From the NCBI RefSeq assembly GCF_001885945.1, contig NZ_JXKQ01000003.1, positions 62,001 through 126,000 of the forward strand: 64,000 nucleotides of DNA, in the 5' to 3' direction. Position 1 is the stretch's first letter; the number at the start of each line of letters is the position of its first letter. The DNA is from Enterococcus hermanniensis (lineage in GTDB: Bacteria; Bacillota; Bacilli; Lactobacillales; Enterococcaceae). The position numbers and the translations under genes are program-made. The notes under the pieces were generated by a model. That model did not search any database and was not told the origin of the DNA. It worked only from the letters and a program-made list of their open reading frames with translations. This document shows positions 17,848-27,842 of the stretch, one piece after another.

Positions 17848-19254
17848 TTAGTCATTCAAATTGTAACGTAACTTCATATGTTCAGAACCAGAAATCACCA
17901 TATCGCCAAATAATTTTGTTTGACGAGTCAATGATTCAGTCGCTAATTTTTCATTGGCTGTTTCTAAGAATTTTTGAACATCTTTTTGATCAGCTACTGC
18001 TTTATCCGTTTCGTTTTGAATACGATGATAAGCAGACATTGCTTCTAATTCAAAGGTATTGCGGAAATCTCCGTAGAAACTATAATCTGTATCACCAAGC
18101 AAGGCAGTCGCACAGCTCAACCAATACATATTATTTAAATCAAATGTCCCTGTTGCATCCTTGTAACAAGCGGGAGTGTCATTAACATTAGCATAAAATG
18201 GAACAACGGTATTAAATGTGTTTGCTCCATAGGCTAACCAATGGATCCCAGCGATTTCATCTGCGACACCATTACGAATTTGTAGAATATGAACGTTATG
18301 GTTACGATTGATACCGATTGGACGGATCAATGTTTTTTCCGTTTCCGTACCATCACCGTAAGGATCATATTTTGTGTTTTCAAAATGTGAACTCAAAACA
18401 AATTTCACATCTTCGATTGATATTTTTCGATTTGCGCGACAAATGAATGGCAAGTCTTGATCCATCATGTCTTGCTCTACATCCGGTGTAAAGTATTTTT
18501 GGCCGTACCATGCCCGCGGATTGTTGTAGACGGTATCTTTAATTGATGCACTACCAAAGATGTGGCGTAAATTATATCCTTCAAAATCAGGATTCAAATG
18601 ATTTTCTTCGATTAATTCTTTTAGATCATCTGAACACATAGTGTCTGCAGAATCAAAATCAAAAGCATCGATATTCATGCGGTTTGGTGCCACTACGTAC
18701 GCATCATCCGGAATACGGACGGCTGCCCAATGATGCCCACCGATAGTTTCTAACCACCACACTTCTTCTTTATCAGAAAAAGCGATTCCGTTTGGTTCGT
18801 AGGTACCGAATTCTTTTAGTAACGCGCCTAAACGTTCTACCCCTTCACGTGCACTGTGGATGTAAGGTAAGACTAATGTTACGATATCTTCTTCCCCGAT
18901 ACCACCGTCTACATAGGGATCGATTCCTTGGATTCTAGGATTTGTTGTGATTGTTTCAGTTGCTGACATCGCAATATTTTCGCTATTGATCCCTGCGGCT
19001 GGCCAAATACCATTGGTTAAAATAGAGTTTGGCATTGAAGTATAGCGCAATGGATTATCCGGTAATTCGATTTTAACACCGCTGATAACCGCTTGATAAT
19101 TTTTTGGTTGTTCTTCTGGTTGAACTACCACGAAGCGTTGTGGGTCTAAAGCTTCATGCCCATCATCGTTCCTTGAAATAATAGTTGAGCCATCGATTGA
19201 TGCTTTCTTTCCGACTAGTACAGTAGTACAAGACCCTTTTACTCGTTTTGTCAT
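17848..19254 (-). CDS. C69-family dipeptidase (PepD type)
   Basis: A 468-residue Ntn-hydrolase dipeptidase. Near the N-terminus [18 protein letters not shown] places Cys9 as the likely nucleophile, freed by removal of a short propeptide as in lactobacillal Pep[35 protein letters not shown] and VAPNRM are conserved family blocks. It would act in the cytosol on dipeptides from peptide uptake. I chose ATG at 19254 because it leaves the short propeptide usual for the family, with GGGAG 12 bp upstream; an in-frame ATG at 19278 has no binding site. It follows trpA by 122 bp with no strong terminator between them. Confidence 0.88.
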   Translation of the reverse strand: MTKRVKGSCTTVLVGKKASIDGSTIISRNDDGHEALDPQRFVVVQPEEQPKNYQAVISGVKIELPDNPLRYTSMPNSILTNGIWPAAGINSENIAMSATETITTNPRIQGIDPYVDGGIGEEDIVTLVLPYIHSAREGVERLGALLKEFGTYEPNGIAFSDKEEVWWLETIGGHHWAAVRIPDDAYVVAPNRMNIDAFDFDSADTMCSDDLKELIEENHLNPDFEGYNLRHIFGSASIKDTVYNNPRAWYGQKYFTPDVEQDMMDQDLPFICRANRKISIEDVKFVLSSHFENTKYDPYGDGTETEKTLIRPIGINRNHNVHILQIRNGVADEIAGIHWLAYGANTFNTVVPFYANVNDTPACYKDATGTFDLNNMYWLSCATALLGDTDYSFYGDFRNTFELEAMSAYHRIQNETDKAVADQKDVQKFLETANEKLATESLTRQTKLFGDMVISGSEHMKLRYNLND

Positions 19255-19376
19255 ACTTGAAACACTCTCCCTTTTCATGGTAACTCAAGTATAACGCTAA
19301 AAAAAAGAATTACCAAACGAAAACCTAAAACAACTCTTTCAAACAAAAAAATATTCTTTTTTATCTAATCTGTGTA

Positions 19377-20129
19377 TCAGATAATCGTTGCTAATAGCTC
19401 TTTGGTTTCTACGATTCCTTTTTCATCAAGTGAGTGGACGATTTTTGAACCGATCACTACACCATCGCAAACTTGTTCAAATTTTTCAACATGCTCTTTC
19501 GTCGAGATGCCGAATCCCGCAAGCACTGGAATAGCACTCAATTCTTTGATTTTGGTTAAATGATTTGTTAAATCCGTTCGATAGTTTTGATCTGTACCAG
19601 TTATGCCATTAACAGTAACGGCATAAACAAAGCCTTCAGCGTTTGAAACCAATGTCTGAATTCGTTCACTAGAACTAGTCAACGAGACTAATGGCAACAG
19701 GGCAACTTCCTTTAAGTCTTCTAAAATCAAAGATTGGTGTTCATAGGGTAAATCTGGAATGATCAACCCTTTCACATCAGTTACTTGTAGATCGTTGATC
19801 AACTTTTTAATCCCATAATGAAAGAAAGAGTTACTGTAACCCATCAATATTAATGGGACCGAAAATTTATTTTCTTTTAGTACTCGAATGATTTTTTTCA
19901 AAGTCACTTGCTGTTCAAAAGCTCGTAGCCCCGCCGCTTGAATCACTGGACCATCTGCTACTGGGTCAGAAAAAGGAACCCCGAGTTCAATCGCAGAAGC
20001 ACCTGCTTCAATCAGCATCTCGATTTCTTCTGGTAGTCGCTCCAATCCTTGCGCGCCGGCCATGATATAAGGTACAAATAATTTTCCTTTTTTCAATTTG
20101 TCTTTTAGAATTTTCGTCAATGGTTTCAT
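19377..20129 (-). CDS. trpA: Tryptophan synthase alpha chain
   Basis: A 250-residue TIM-barrel subunit that releases indole from indole-3-glycerol phosphate and passes it to TrpB. The catalytic Glu lies in [17 protein letters not shown] (about 45-61; Glu48 and Asp59), and [10 protein letters not shown] forms the phosphate-binding loop. Start ATG overlaps the trpB stop by 4 bp. Last gene of trpEGDCFBA. No clear intrinsic terminator is visible after it. Confidence 0.96.
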   Translation of the reverse strand: MKPLTKILKDKLKKGKLFVPYIMAGAQGLERLPEEIEMLIEAGASAIELGVPFSDPVADGPVIQAAGLRAFEQQVTLKKIIRVLKENKFSVPLILMGYSNSFFHYGIKKLINDLQVTDVKGLIIPDLPYEHQSLILEDLKEVALLPLVSLTSSSERIQTLVSNAEGFVYAVTVNGITGTDQNYRTDLTNHLTKIKELSAIPVLAGFGISTKEHVEKFEQVCDGVVIGSKIVHSLDEKGIVETKELLATII

Positions 20130-21316
20130 TTTTCCGTCTCCAATTCCTTGATTTGTTGAACATCCTTGTCACCACGACCAGATAGATTCATAATGATGAT
20201 TTGCTCTTTTGACATCAATGGAGCAACTTTCATCACTTGAGCTAGCGCATGGGAACTTTCTAAGGCCGGAATGATCCCTTCTAATCGTGAAAGATAATGA
20301 AAGGCTTTTAAGGCTTCTTGGTCAGTAATCGCTGCGTATTCTGCTCGACCAATTTCATGTAAAAATGAATGTTCTGGACCAATACCAGGATAATCTAAAC
20401 CCGCCGAAATAGAAAAGGCTTCTTGAACCTGACCATCGTCATCTTGTAATAAATGCATTTTTGCTCCATGCAATATCCCGACACTTCCTTTATTGATTGA
20501 AGCCGCATGCTCATTAGTTTCCAATCCACGTCCAGCTGCTTCAACCCCCATTAAACGAACTGTTCCATCTTCAATAAAGGGATAAAACATTCCCATCGCA
20601 TTACTTCCGCCGCCAACACAGGCAATCACTAGATCCGGCAAACGATTTTCCGCTAATAGAATTTGTTTACGGGTCTCAATCCCGATCACACTTTGATAAT
20701 CACGGACAATTTCAGGAAAAGGATGCGGACCTAAGACAGACCCCATAACATAATGTGTATCCTCAACCGTTGCGACCCAGTAGCGTAAGGCTTCATTAAC
20801 GGCATCTTTCAGTGTTTTACTGCCGGAAGTCACACTTTCAACCTTTGCTCCTAGCAATTCCATTCTAAACACATTCAACGCTTGACGTTTGACATCGACT
20901 TCCCCCATAAAAATAGTACATTCCATTCCAAAAAGTGCAGCCGCAGTCGCAGTCGCTACGCCATGTTGGCCAGCACCCGTTTCAGCTACGACTTTTCGTT
21001 TGCCCATTCTTTTAGCTAACAATACTTGACCTAAGGCATTGTTGATTTTATGCGCTCCTGTATGATTTAAGTCTTCACGTTTTAAATAAATCTTTGCACC
21101 GCCTAATTCTTTGGTCAATCGTTCGGCATAGTATAAAGGATTTTCTCGTCCGACATATTGTTTTAGGTAATAAGCCAGTTCTTTTTGAAATTCTTCATCT
21201 TCTTTTGAAGACTCGTAGGTCGCTTCTAATTCTTGAATGGCATACATTAATGTTTCGGGAACAAATTTCCCACCGTACTCACCGTAAAATCCTGCTTGAT
21301 TTGGTTCATGATACAT
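20126..21316 (-). CDS. trpB: Tryptophan synthase beta chain
   Basis: A 396-residue PLP enzyme that joins indole and serine to make tryptophan. [10 protein letters not shown] near the N-terminus and [15 protein letters not shown] (with the PLP lysine) are the family hallmarks, as is the [10 protein letters not shown] phosphate-binding loop. It starts 12 bp after trpF with AGGAGG in the gap and overlaps trpA by 4 bp. Length is normal. Confidence 0.97.
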   Translation of the reverse strand: MYHEPNQAGFYGEYGGKFVPETLMYAIQELEATYESSKEDEEFQKELAYYLKQYVGRENPLYYAERLTKELGGAKIYLKREDLNHTGAHKINNALGQVLLAKRMGKRKVVAETGAGQHGVATATAAALFGMECTIFMGEVDVKRQALNVFRMELLGAKVESVTSGSKTLKDAVNEALRYWVATVEDTHYVMGSVLGPHPFPEIVRDYQSVIGIETRKQILLAENRLPDLVIACVGGGSNAMGMFYPFIEDGTVRLMGVEAAGRGLETNEHAASINKGSVGILHGAKMHLLQDDDGQVQEAFSISAGLDYPGIGPEHSFLHEIGRAEYAAITDQEALKAFHYLSRLEGIIPALESSHALAQVMKVAPLMSKEQIIIMNLSGRGDKDVQQIKELETEK

Positions 21317-21327
21317 TTTAATTCCTC

Positions 21328-21933
21328 CTAATAACTTTCTTTATCCGCTCGGTTGACTGCTCGACAAAAAGCGAAAATTTTATGCAAATCTTTCTCACCA
21401 TTTGTTTCGACTCCGCTAGAGACATCGACTACTTGGGGATTAAAGCGATGAATCGCCTCTGTTACATTGGCTGCGTTCAAGCCACCAGCAATCCATAATT
21501 TTTCTTTTGGCAACGATTGATCTTGAACTAAATTCCAATCAAAGGTTTTCCCAGTCCCACCCATATATTTTTCGGGAGGAGCATCTAATAATAAATAGGG
21601 ATACTTCCTATTGCTAAACGATTGATCTTTCGTCACATTGATGGCTTTGATGATAGGCAGAGAACAACTAGCTAATCGATTTTCACCATGGATTTGGACC
21701 AGATCCAATCCAGCAACCGTAATAATCCTTTCAACTGCTGCTTGCTTAGGTGAAACAAAGACACCTACCTTTTTTATATCCTTAGGTAAGCCAGTTGTTA
21801 GCAAACGAACTTTCTCAGGTGAAATTTTTCTAGTACTCTCTGCAAAAACAAACCCTAAATATTCTGCTCCTGCCATGACTGCTGTCTCAATACTCGCCCG
21901 ATTTGTTAACCCACAAATTTTTATTTTGGTCAT
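21328..21933 (-). CDS. trpF: Phosphoribosylanthranilate isomerase
   Basis: A 201-residue TIM-barrel enzyme that rearranges phosphoribosylanthranilate to CdRP. KICGLTN (4-10) carries the catalytic Cys, [13 protein letters not shown] follows, and the catalytic Asp is in LLLDAPPEK (the family more often has LLDA/VLDS). GGLNAANV and VDVSSGVE form the phosphate site. It overlaps trpC by 4 bp. Confidence 0.96.
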   Translation of the reverse strand: MTKIKICGLTNRASIETAVMAGAEYLGFVFAESTRKISPEKVRLLTTGLPKDIKKVGVFVSPKQAAVERIITVAGLDLVQIHGENRLASCSLPIIKAINVTKDQSFSNRKYPYLLLDAPPEKYMGGTGKTFDWNLVQDQSLPKEKLWIAGGLNAANVTEAIHRFNPQVVDVSSGVETNGEKDLHKIFAFCRAVNRADKESY

Positions 21934-22685
21934 CGCAATCCCTTCAATTCTTTTATTTTTTTCATTGGATCACTCACGGTCATTAACGTTTCACCTATTA
22001 GCACCCCTTGATAATAAGGAAGGATTTTTTTAATGTCTTGACGATTTTTAAATCCTGACTCACTGACAAAAACCGTTTCACCTAGGGCTTGCTTCAATTG
22101 AATACTTGTTTCGATAGAGACTTGAAAAGTTTTTAAGTTACGATTATTTACCCCGATTATTTTCGCACCTAATAATTGTGCGCGCTGTAGTTCTGAAGCA
22201 TCATGGACCTCAACTAATACCTCTAATCCTTGTTCTGTCGCAAACTGATACAATTTATTTAACCGTTCTTGTGATACTGCCGCAACGATCAGTAATACGA
22301 TACTCGCCCCAGCTTGTTTGGCTCTAATGATTTGCCGTTCATCAATGATAAAGTCTTTACATAAAATAGGGAGATCAACAACTGTAGCAACAGCTGCTAA
22401 ATCATTGATATGACCCTTAAAAAAAATCGGATCGGTCAAGACCGAAATAGCACTCACCCCTGCTTGTTCATATTTTTTAGCTTGTTCCAAAATATCTACT
22501 GCTTCATTGATGATTCCTTTTGAAGGAGAAGCGCGTTTGATTTCGCCAATGATATGAATTGTTGCCAGATCTTTTTTAACACCCTCATAAAAAGAGGGAC
22601 GGATTTTTTTTACTGTTTCTATCACTGGATCAAGTGATTCAATTTCATGTTGTTTTTCTGTCAATATTTTAGTTAAAAAATCCAT
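21930..22685 (-). CDS. trpC: Indole-3-glycerol phosphate synthase
   Basis: A 251-residue TIM-barrel enzyme that closes the indole ring. IGEIKRASPSKG holds the catalytic Glu and Lys, LCKDFIID the second catalytic Lys, GVNNRNLKTF and VSESGF complete the active site. The start is ATG at 22685, set by GGAGG 7 bp upstream; it shares one base with the trpD stop (TAATG). An in-frame start at 22727 would lie inside trpD. Confidence 0.96.
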   Translation of the reverse strand: MDFLTKILTEKQHEIESLDPVIETVKKIRPSFYEGVKKDLATIHIIGEIKRASPSKGIINEAVDILEQAKKYEQAGVSAISVLTDPIFFKGHINDLAAVATVVDLPILCKDFIIDERQIIRAKQAGASIVLLIVAAVSQERLNKLYQFATEQGLEVLVEVHDASELQRAQLLGAKIIGVNNRNLKTFQVSIETSIQLKQALGETVFVSESGFKNRQDIKKILPYYQGVLIGETLMTVSDPMKKIKELKGLR

Positions 22686-23698
22686 TAAGCAACCTCCTGT
22701 TGTTTTTTGATTAGTTGTTGCAAGCAATCATAAGCTGCTCCAGAAAGAATAGATTCTTCTGCTTCAACGATCCCTTCGCTTAAGGAGTTGACTCTGCCAC
22801 TTGCATAAAACCCTAGCCCAGCATTTATTAAAACTGTTTCATAATAGGCTGATGGAATGCCCCGTAAGACCGACAATAAAATTTCTTTATTTTTTTCTGC
22901 TGAACCACCGATAATTCCTTGGAGCGGAACTTTCTTAAAACCTACTTCCTCTGGCTCAAAAGAAAATTCTTTTATCGTTCCCGCTTCGTACAAAGCACAC
23001 TCTGTCCGACCTGCTAAATTGGCTTCATCCATTCCTCCATGACCATGGACGACAATCGCTCGTTTTCTACCTAATTTCCCTAACGTTTTGACTGATTCAA
23101 CTAATGTATCGCCAGCATATGTCCCCATTAGCTGGAACTCTAACGGATAAGGGTTGATGATTGGGCCCAATAAATTAAAAATCGTTGGCGTCGCTAATTC
23201 TTTCCGAATTTGCATGACTTCTTTCATTGCCGGATGCAATGTGGGCGCAAAGAGAAAGGCAATTCCGGTTTCTTTGATCAAGTAGGCAATTTTTTCAGGT
23301 GTTACATTCAGCGACACACCTAAAGCTTCTAGAACATCCGCACTCCCTGATTTACTAGAAATACTACGATTCCCATGCTTGGCCATTGGTACACCACCAC
23401 CTGCTAAGACAAAAGCAGCCGTAGTACTAATATTAAAACTTTGCGAGTGATCCCCACCGGTCCCACAATTATCCATTACTCCAGCAGGAGCTTTTTGCAT
23501 CGTTGTTCCACGCCCTTGCATCGCGTGAGCTAGTCCGGTAAGTTCATCTGCACTGACACCCTTTACTTTCAAACCAATTAATAAGGCGCTGATTTGACTA
23601 TCCGTTAACTGATGATCAAAAATAGCATCGCCTACTTTCTCCATCTCTTCCATTTTTAAATACTCTCCACGATATAGCTTTTCAAATATTTCTTGCAT
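22685..23698 (-). CDS. trpD: Anthranilate phosphoribosyltransferase
   Basis: A 337-residue enzyme that transfers phosphoribose from PRPP to anthranilate. DNCGTGGDHSQSFNIST (76-92) is the PRPP-binding GTGGD motif and KHGNRSISSKSGSADVLEALG the anthranilate/Mg region. It directly abuts trpG (TAA then ATG) and overlaps trpC by one base. It is not fused to trpG. Confidence 0.97.
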   Translation of the reverse strand: MQEIFEKLYRGEYLKMEEMEKVGDAIFDHQLTDSQISALLIGLKVKGVSADELTGLAHAMQGRGTTMQKAPAGVMDNCGTGGDHSQSFNISTTAAFVLAGGGVPMAKHGNRSISSKSGSADVLEALGVSLNVTPEKIAYLIKETGIAFLFAPTLHPAMKEVMQIRKELATPTIFNLLGPIINPYPLEFQLMGTYAGDTLVESVKTLGKLGRKRAIVVHGHGGMDEANLAGRTECALYEAGTIKEFSFEPEEVGFKKVPLQGIIGGSAEKNKEILLSVLRGIPSAYYETVLINAGLGFYASGRVNSLSEGIVEAEESILSGAAYDCLQQLIKKQQEVA

Positions 23699-24229
23699 TT
23701 AGATCCCTGCTTCCTGTAAAAAATTTTGGATATATTGTTTTCCATTTTCTGTACCGATCGATTCAGGATGGAATTGTAAGCCAAAGATTGGGTAACGTTT
23801 GTGACGAAAGGCCATAATTTCTTCGTTTACTCTAGCTGTTACCTGTAAGTCTTCGGGCAATGTTTGCGCATCAACGATCAATGAATGGTAGCGCATGACT
23901 ATCCGACCTTCCTCCCCTGCTAATAGCGACTGCTTTCCATGCATAATCGAAGGCGCACTGATGATTCTTCCCCCAAAAACTTCGCCAATTGCCTGATGAC
24001 CTAAACAAATTCCTAAAATTGGTTTCTTACGATAAAATTTTTTGACCAATAATTCCATAAAACCGGCTTCTGCTGGTCTGCCGGGACCCGGTGATAAAAT
24101 AATGGCAGTTGCTTGTGTTGCGACCATAAAGAGTGCCGGATCATCGTTGCGTAAAATTTGGATTTCTCCAGGCAATAATTGCACCAAGTTATAGGTAAAA
24201 GAATCATAATTATCGACTAATAAAATCAT
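23699..24229 (-). CDS. trpG: Anthranilate synthase glutamine amidotransferase subunit
   Basis: A 176-residue class I amidotransferase that feeds ammonia to TrpE. VDNYDSFTYNL at the N-terminus, the nucleophile Cys in GICLGHQAIGE and the His-x-Glu in FHPESIGT form the triad. It could in principle also serve PabA, but its place between trpE and trpD assigns it to tryptophan. Slightly short for the family (about 190). It overlaps trpE by 4 bp. Confidence 0.95.
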   Translation of the reverse strand: MILLVDNYDSFTYNLVQLLPGEIQILRNDDPALFMVATQATAIILSPGPGRPAEAGFMELLVKKFYRKKPILGICLGHQAIGEVFGGRIISAPSIMHGKQSLLAGEEGRIVMRYHSLIVDAQTLPEDLQVTARVNEEIMAFRHKRYPIFGLQFHPESIGTENGKQYIQNFLQEAGI

Positions 24230-25572
24230 TTTCCTACCTCCATCAATGTCTTCGCTTTTTGTAATGTTTCAAAATATTCACTCGTTGGGTTTGAGTCATA
24301 GACGATTCCCGCTCCTGCTTGGACATATGCTTTTTTATTTTTTACGACCATCGTCCGAATCGCAATTGCAAAATCAGCGCTATCATCTTGACTTAAAAAA
24401 CCGACCGCACCGGCATAAATTGAGCGTTTTACCGGTTCCCATTGATAAATACGCGACATCGCTCGAATCTTCGGGGCACCGCTGACTGTTCCAGCAGGCA
24501 GCGTCGCTTTCAATGCATCCATTGAGCGTAAGTCCGGTTGTAAAGTACCTGTGACAACCGAGACGAGATGCATTACATAGCGATAGCGTTCAATCGTCAA
24601 GTATGTAGGAACCGTGATTGATCCTCTAATAGCCACTTTCCCTAAGTCGTTTCTGCCTAAATCGACTAACATCCGATGTTCTGCTATCTCTTTGGGATCA
24701 TTTAACAATTCAGCAGCTAATGATTCATCTTCTAAAAAATCCTGTCCACGTTTTCTCGCCCCAGCAATCGGATTGGTAGTAACTGTACGTCCTTCAACTG
24801 TCACTAGGCTTTCTGGCGAACTTCCGATGATTGTCGCTGTCGGAAATTCTAAATGGTATAAATAAGAAGAAGGGTTGCTCTCCTTTAATTTTCGATAATA
24901 ACTAAAAGAATCCATTGTAAAATCAGCCGTCAAACGTTGCGAAGGAACAACTTGAAACAAATCACCCGCGATAATCTTTTCCTGTGCTTTTTGGACGATC
25001 TGCTCAAAATCAATTTGAGAGAAGTTACTTGAAAAGTTTAATTTAGCTAATTCTATCTTTGGAATTGTTTGCTCCTGGTTTAATTTTTGTTCAAGCTCTT
25101 CTAATTTTATTCGTAACTCTGACTCTGTTTCATCACTGTAACTATCCGTTGCTACCAAGGTGATCGCTTGATTTTCTAAAATAATAAATAAGTTATATGA
25201 GTAAAATTCTAAGTCTGGTAACTCCAATTCATCGTAAGGTGCATCCCCAATATCTTCATAACAAGCAGCCACATCATAGCCGACATACCCGATTGCTCCA
25301 CCCATAAAGGGAAGATCTGTAAACTGGTCATTCTCATTGATCAGGACTTGCTTTTCAAGTTCCTTTAATGGATCCTTGGTCGGAATTATTTTCCCATCAA
25401 CATGAAAGTCTCCATCTTTAAAATAAAGATGTTGAACTGGATTAATCGCAATCAATGTATACGCTCGATTAGACGACTTTCGTTCAAAAAGACACGTACC
25501 TTTTCCTTTTACACGGTAATAGATATCACTGACTGATAACTTATTTTGGGGTATTTTTTTTATTATTCGCAT
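24226..25572 (-). CDS. trpE: Anthranilate synthase component I
   Basis: A 448-residue chorismate-utilising enzyme. The C-terminal half carries GDLFQVVPSQR, IGSSPESLV, NPIAGARKRG, VDLGRNDLGKV, ATLPAGTVSGAPKIRAM and AGAGIVYDS, all conserved in TrpE/PabB. It is at the short end for TrpE (usually 460-520). First gene of the operon, behind two T-boxes. GC and codon use look like the rest of the window. Confidence 0.95.
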   Translation of the reverse strand: MRIIKKIPQNKLSVSDIYYRVKGKGTCLFERKSSNRAYTLIAINPVQHLYFKDGDFHVDGKIIPTKDPLKELEKQVLINENDQFTDLPFMGGAIGYVGYDVAACYEDIGDAPYDELELPDLEFYSYNLFIILENQAITLVATDSYSDETESELRIKLEELEQKLNQEQTIPKIELAKLNFSSNFSQIDFEQIVQKAQEKIIAGDLFQVVPSQRLTADFTMDSFSYYRKLKESNPSSYLYHLEFPTATIIGSSPESLVTVEGRTVTTNPIAGARKRGQDFLEDESLAAELLNDPKEIAEHRMLVDLGRNDLGKVAIRGSITVPTYLTIERYRYVMHLVSVVTGTLQPDLRSMDALKATLPAGTVSGAPKIRAMSRIYQWEPVKRSIYAGAVGFLSQDDSADFAIAIRTMVVKNKKAYVQAGAGIVYDSNPTSEYFETLQKAKTLMEVGK

Positions 25573-25639
25573 TGAATTACTCCTTCATGGTTTATTGCTT
25601 CTTCTATGTTTTTCATCTAATTCTTCCGCTTAGAAAATA

Positions 25640-25905
25640 AAAAAAGCCCTCAAACCAAAAAAACATTGGTCTGAGGGCGCAAACAGCACGGTACCACCTC
25701 ACTTTATTATTGAAAATATTCAATAATACTCTCATCGTCTAACAACGATTTGACTCTATAACGGGAGTGCCCGTCATTCCCTACTATGATTCAAGAATGC
25801 TCGAATAAGTCCATTCGCTAGGGATAAAATACTTCTTCTCATCAAACGAAGCTTTCTGTCATTTTATGATCCTAGTTACTTCTCTTATTTAAGATTTTTA
25901 TGTTG
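25640..25905 (-). ncRNA. T-box riboswitch, trp-proximal (Trp specifier UGG)
   Basis: On the minus strand the T-box core AGGTGGTACCGTG lies at 25687-25699. A stem I region carries GAATGGAC with a UGG specifier (25811-25813), matching tRNA-Trp. The terminator GCCCTCAGACC/GGTTTGAGGGC with seven T lies at 25646-25678. Uncharged tRNA-Trp should stabilise the antiterminator and allow trpE transcription. Confidence 0.9.
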
Positions 25906-25917
25906 CTTTTTAAATAC

Positions 25918-26190
25918 AAAAAAGCCCCCAAGTCGAAACAAATCGACTTGAGGGCGGATAATCCACGGTGCCACCTCAATAATAGATACCTAAAAAAGGT
26001 ATTTCTCTCTCAGCCGTCCATCAACGACCTTACTCTATAACGGGAGTTCCCGAAAGTTCCTACTTTTTCATTCAAAACTTCAGTCCAAAAGCCCATTCGC
26101 ATAAAAATCCCTACTGATTCGCAGTCCCATCAGCTCTCTGAAAAGTCTTTTTTATGTTACTCCTCTTTTGTTCGACACTTATTTTTTTAG
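25918..26190 (-). ncRNA. T-box riboswitch, trp-distal (Trp specifier UGG)
   Basis: A second complete T-box upstream of the first. Core AGGTGGCACCGTG at 25964-25976; stem I starts with AGAGAGCTGATGG and the specifier loop has GAATGGGC with UGG at 26093-26095. Its own terminator GCCCTCAAGTCGA/TCGACTTGGGGGC plus T-run is at 25918-25955. Both terminators must be read through to reach trpE, so the pair should give a steeper response. Confidence 0.9.
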
Positions 26191-26191
26191 A

Positions 26192-26220
26192 ATACTACGC
26201 TTTATAATAAATTTTGTCAA
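26192..26220 (-). promoter_or_regulatory. Promoter of the T-box-trp operon
   Basis: Perfect -35 TTGACA (26215-26220), 17-bp spacer, -10 TAGTAT (26192-26197) on the minus strand. Confidence 0.75.
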
Positions 26221-26308
26221 TTAATTTTTGAAAAAAATATTTTCAAGTTTATTTACTATCCGGATTAAATCGAACTTGTTAAACTATGAATACTTGGAGG
26301 TGTATCCC

Positions 26309-27268
26309 ATGATCAAGAGACTGAAAATCAAAAAAAATTCGTTTTTTTCTAACATAAAATTTTACTATTGGAAAACAAACAATACCGCAAAACAGTTCCC
26401 CCTATTGTTTAATGCCGCAGAAAAATCAGACTATCCTGTTCCAGGACTTTCAAAAATTCTATCTTTGAATAAAAATCAACAAATAGAATTTTGTACTACT
26501 ATGACCCCACAAGGATTAACTTTTACCGAGGATTATGTACTGATTTCAGCTTATTGTCATGCACATAGCCATCATTCAGTAATTTATATTTTAGACCGGA
26601 TCAGTGGGATAAAACTTAAAACAGTGGTTTTACCTGATTTTCCCCATGCAGGCGGGTTAGCTTACGATCCCGTTCATCGTAGAATCTGGATCAGCAATAC
26701 AAATCGTAACTATGCAGCTGTTGCTGCAATCTCATTAACAGAGCTAATGAAGCATAAAACAAAGCTAGCTCCCATTAGCTACCAACAAAAAAACATTTTA
26801 ACAGATCTTCCTCGAGCGTCATTTTTGACCTACGCTAAAGGCCATCTTTATGTCGGCTTATTTTCACTAAAAAGCCTTGGAGAATTCGCTTGTTACCCGA
26901 TAGATGAAAAAGGGAATTTAAAACAGCCCACTACTAAAAAATTTATCGAATCTCCTTACGAAAAATTGACAATTCCTCCAAAAATTCAAGGACTAGCAAT
27001 TTATCAGCAGTATGTTATTTTTTCTCAATCTTGGGGCCCGAAAGCGGGGAAACTCTTTATTTTCGATATTTGTGCAGCCAATGATTTTTCGGTGCTTAAA
27101 GAAGCCACTAAAATCATCCCAACTCCGCCATACTTAGAACAAATTTGGGTAGAAGATCATCACTTGTATGCCTTATTTGAAAGTGGTGCGGCTGAGTATC
27201 AAACAAAAACTCCTTACATCATGAACGATGTCTTACGAATTGATTTAAAAAAATTACTTACAACCTAA
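26309..27268 (+). CDS. Hypothetical protein, probable beta-propeller
   Basis: A 319-residue protein I cannot assign to a named family. Repeated blade-like segments such as VIYILDRISGIKLKTVVLPDFPHAGGLAYDPVHRRIWISN and GHLYVGLF suggest a SMP-30/YVTN-like propeller. No signal peptide is evident; the N-terminus is basic. A His cluster CHAHSHH (about residues 82-88) is notable. The start is ATG at 26309 with GGAGG 7 bp before it; the in-frame start at 26228 lacks a site. It diverges from the trp promoter and has its own short transcript, perhaps with the next gene. Confidence 0.6.
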   Translation: MIKRLKIKKNSFFSNIKFYYWKTNNTAKQFPLLFNAAEKSDYPVPGLSKILSLNKNQQIEFCTTMTPQGLTFTEDYVLISAYCHAHSHHSVIYILDRISGIKLKTVVLPDFPHAGGLAYDPVHRRIWISNTNRNYAAVAAISLTELMKHKTKLAPISYQQKNILTDLPRASFLTYAKGHLYVGLFSLKSLGEFACYPIDEKGNLKQPTTKKFIESPYEKLTIPPKIQGLAIYQQYVIFSQSWGPKAGKLFIFDICAANDFSVLKEATKIIPTPPYLEQIWVEDHHLYALFESGAAEYQTKTPYIMNDVLRIDLKKLLTT

Positions 27269-27408
27269 TTTATCGTGAATGCTAATCTATTTGGACAATT
27301 TAGTTACAATAATTTTTAAAGATAAATTGTTATGTATGTTTTTAATCCTTTATTGTATAATGAACTCTGTTAAAAATTTTTAAAACGTTTTTTAAAGGAG
27401 TTCTACTA

Positions 27409-27738
27409 GTGAATAAGAAAATAAAAAAAAGAATCAATAAAGGTTTGAATTATCTCATGGGACTGTTTGTTTTAATCGCCAGCTATCAAGCAATCATTAA
27501 ATACCCCACCCATGGACTAAATCTATTAAATCTAACCAGTAACCACAACGCCTATTCTCCTACTGTATTATTATCAACACTTACAGCCGGTGCAAAAAGT
27601 GTGATGTATTTTATAAATTCTACAACAAGTATGTTAAAACGAAAAAAACAACGCAAGCAGTTGCTTGTAGTAATAGGAGCTGTAGCTTTTATTTATTTTC
27701 TCCCTATTATCAAGGCCTTTATCCAACAATTTATTTAG
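27409..27738 (+). CDS. Small membrane protein of unknown function
   Basis: A 109-residue protein starting at GTG with AAAGGAG 8 bp upstream. It has a Lys-rich N-terminus, a first hydrophobic helix (about 14-30), a polar middle and a second helix (about 86-106), so a two-helix membrane protein with both ends probably inside. No family recognised. A strong terminator follows. Confidence 0.6.
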   Translation: MNKKIKKRINKGLNYLMGLFVLIASYQAIIKYPTHGLNLLNLTSNHNAYSPTVLLSTLTAGAKSVMYFINSTTSMLKRKKQRKQLLVVIGAVAFIYFLPIIKAFIQQFI

Positions 27739-27793
27739 TTTAAAGATTCTATCCTAAAAATAGACCCTTCGTTAATAATCAAGAGTACCGAAT

Positions 27794-27829
27794 AAAAAAC
27801 GCCCGTTCACTATGAACGGGCGTTTTTTT
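27794..27829. terminator. Strong bidirectional terminator
   Basis: AAAAAACGCCCGTTCA pairs perfectly with TGAACGGGCGTTTTTT around CTA. It serves the small membrane gene (+) and the convergent YhgE gene (-). Confidence 0.9.
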
Positions 27830-27842
27830 ATTTAGAGCATCC

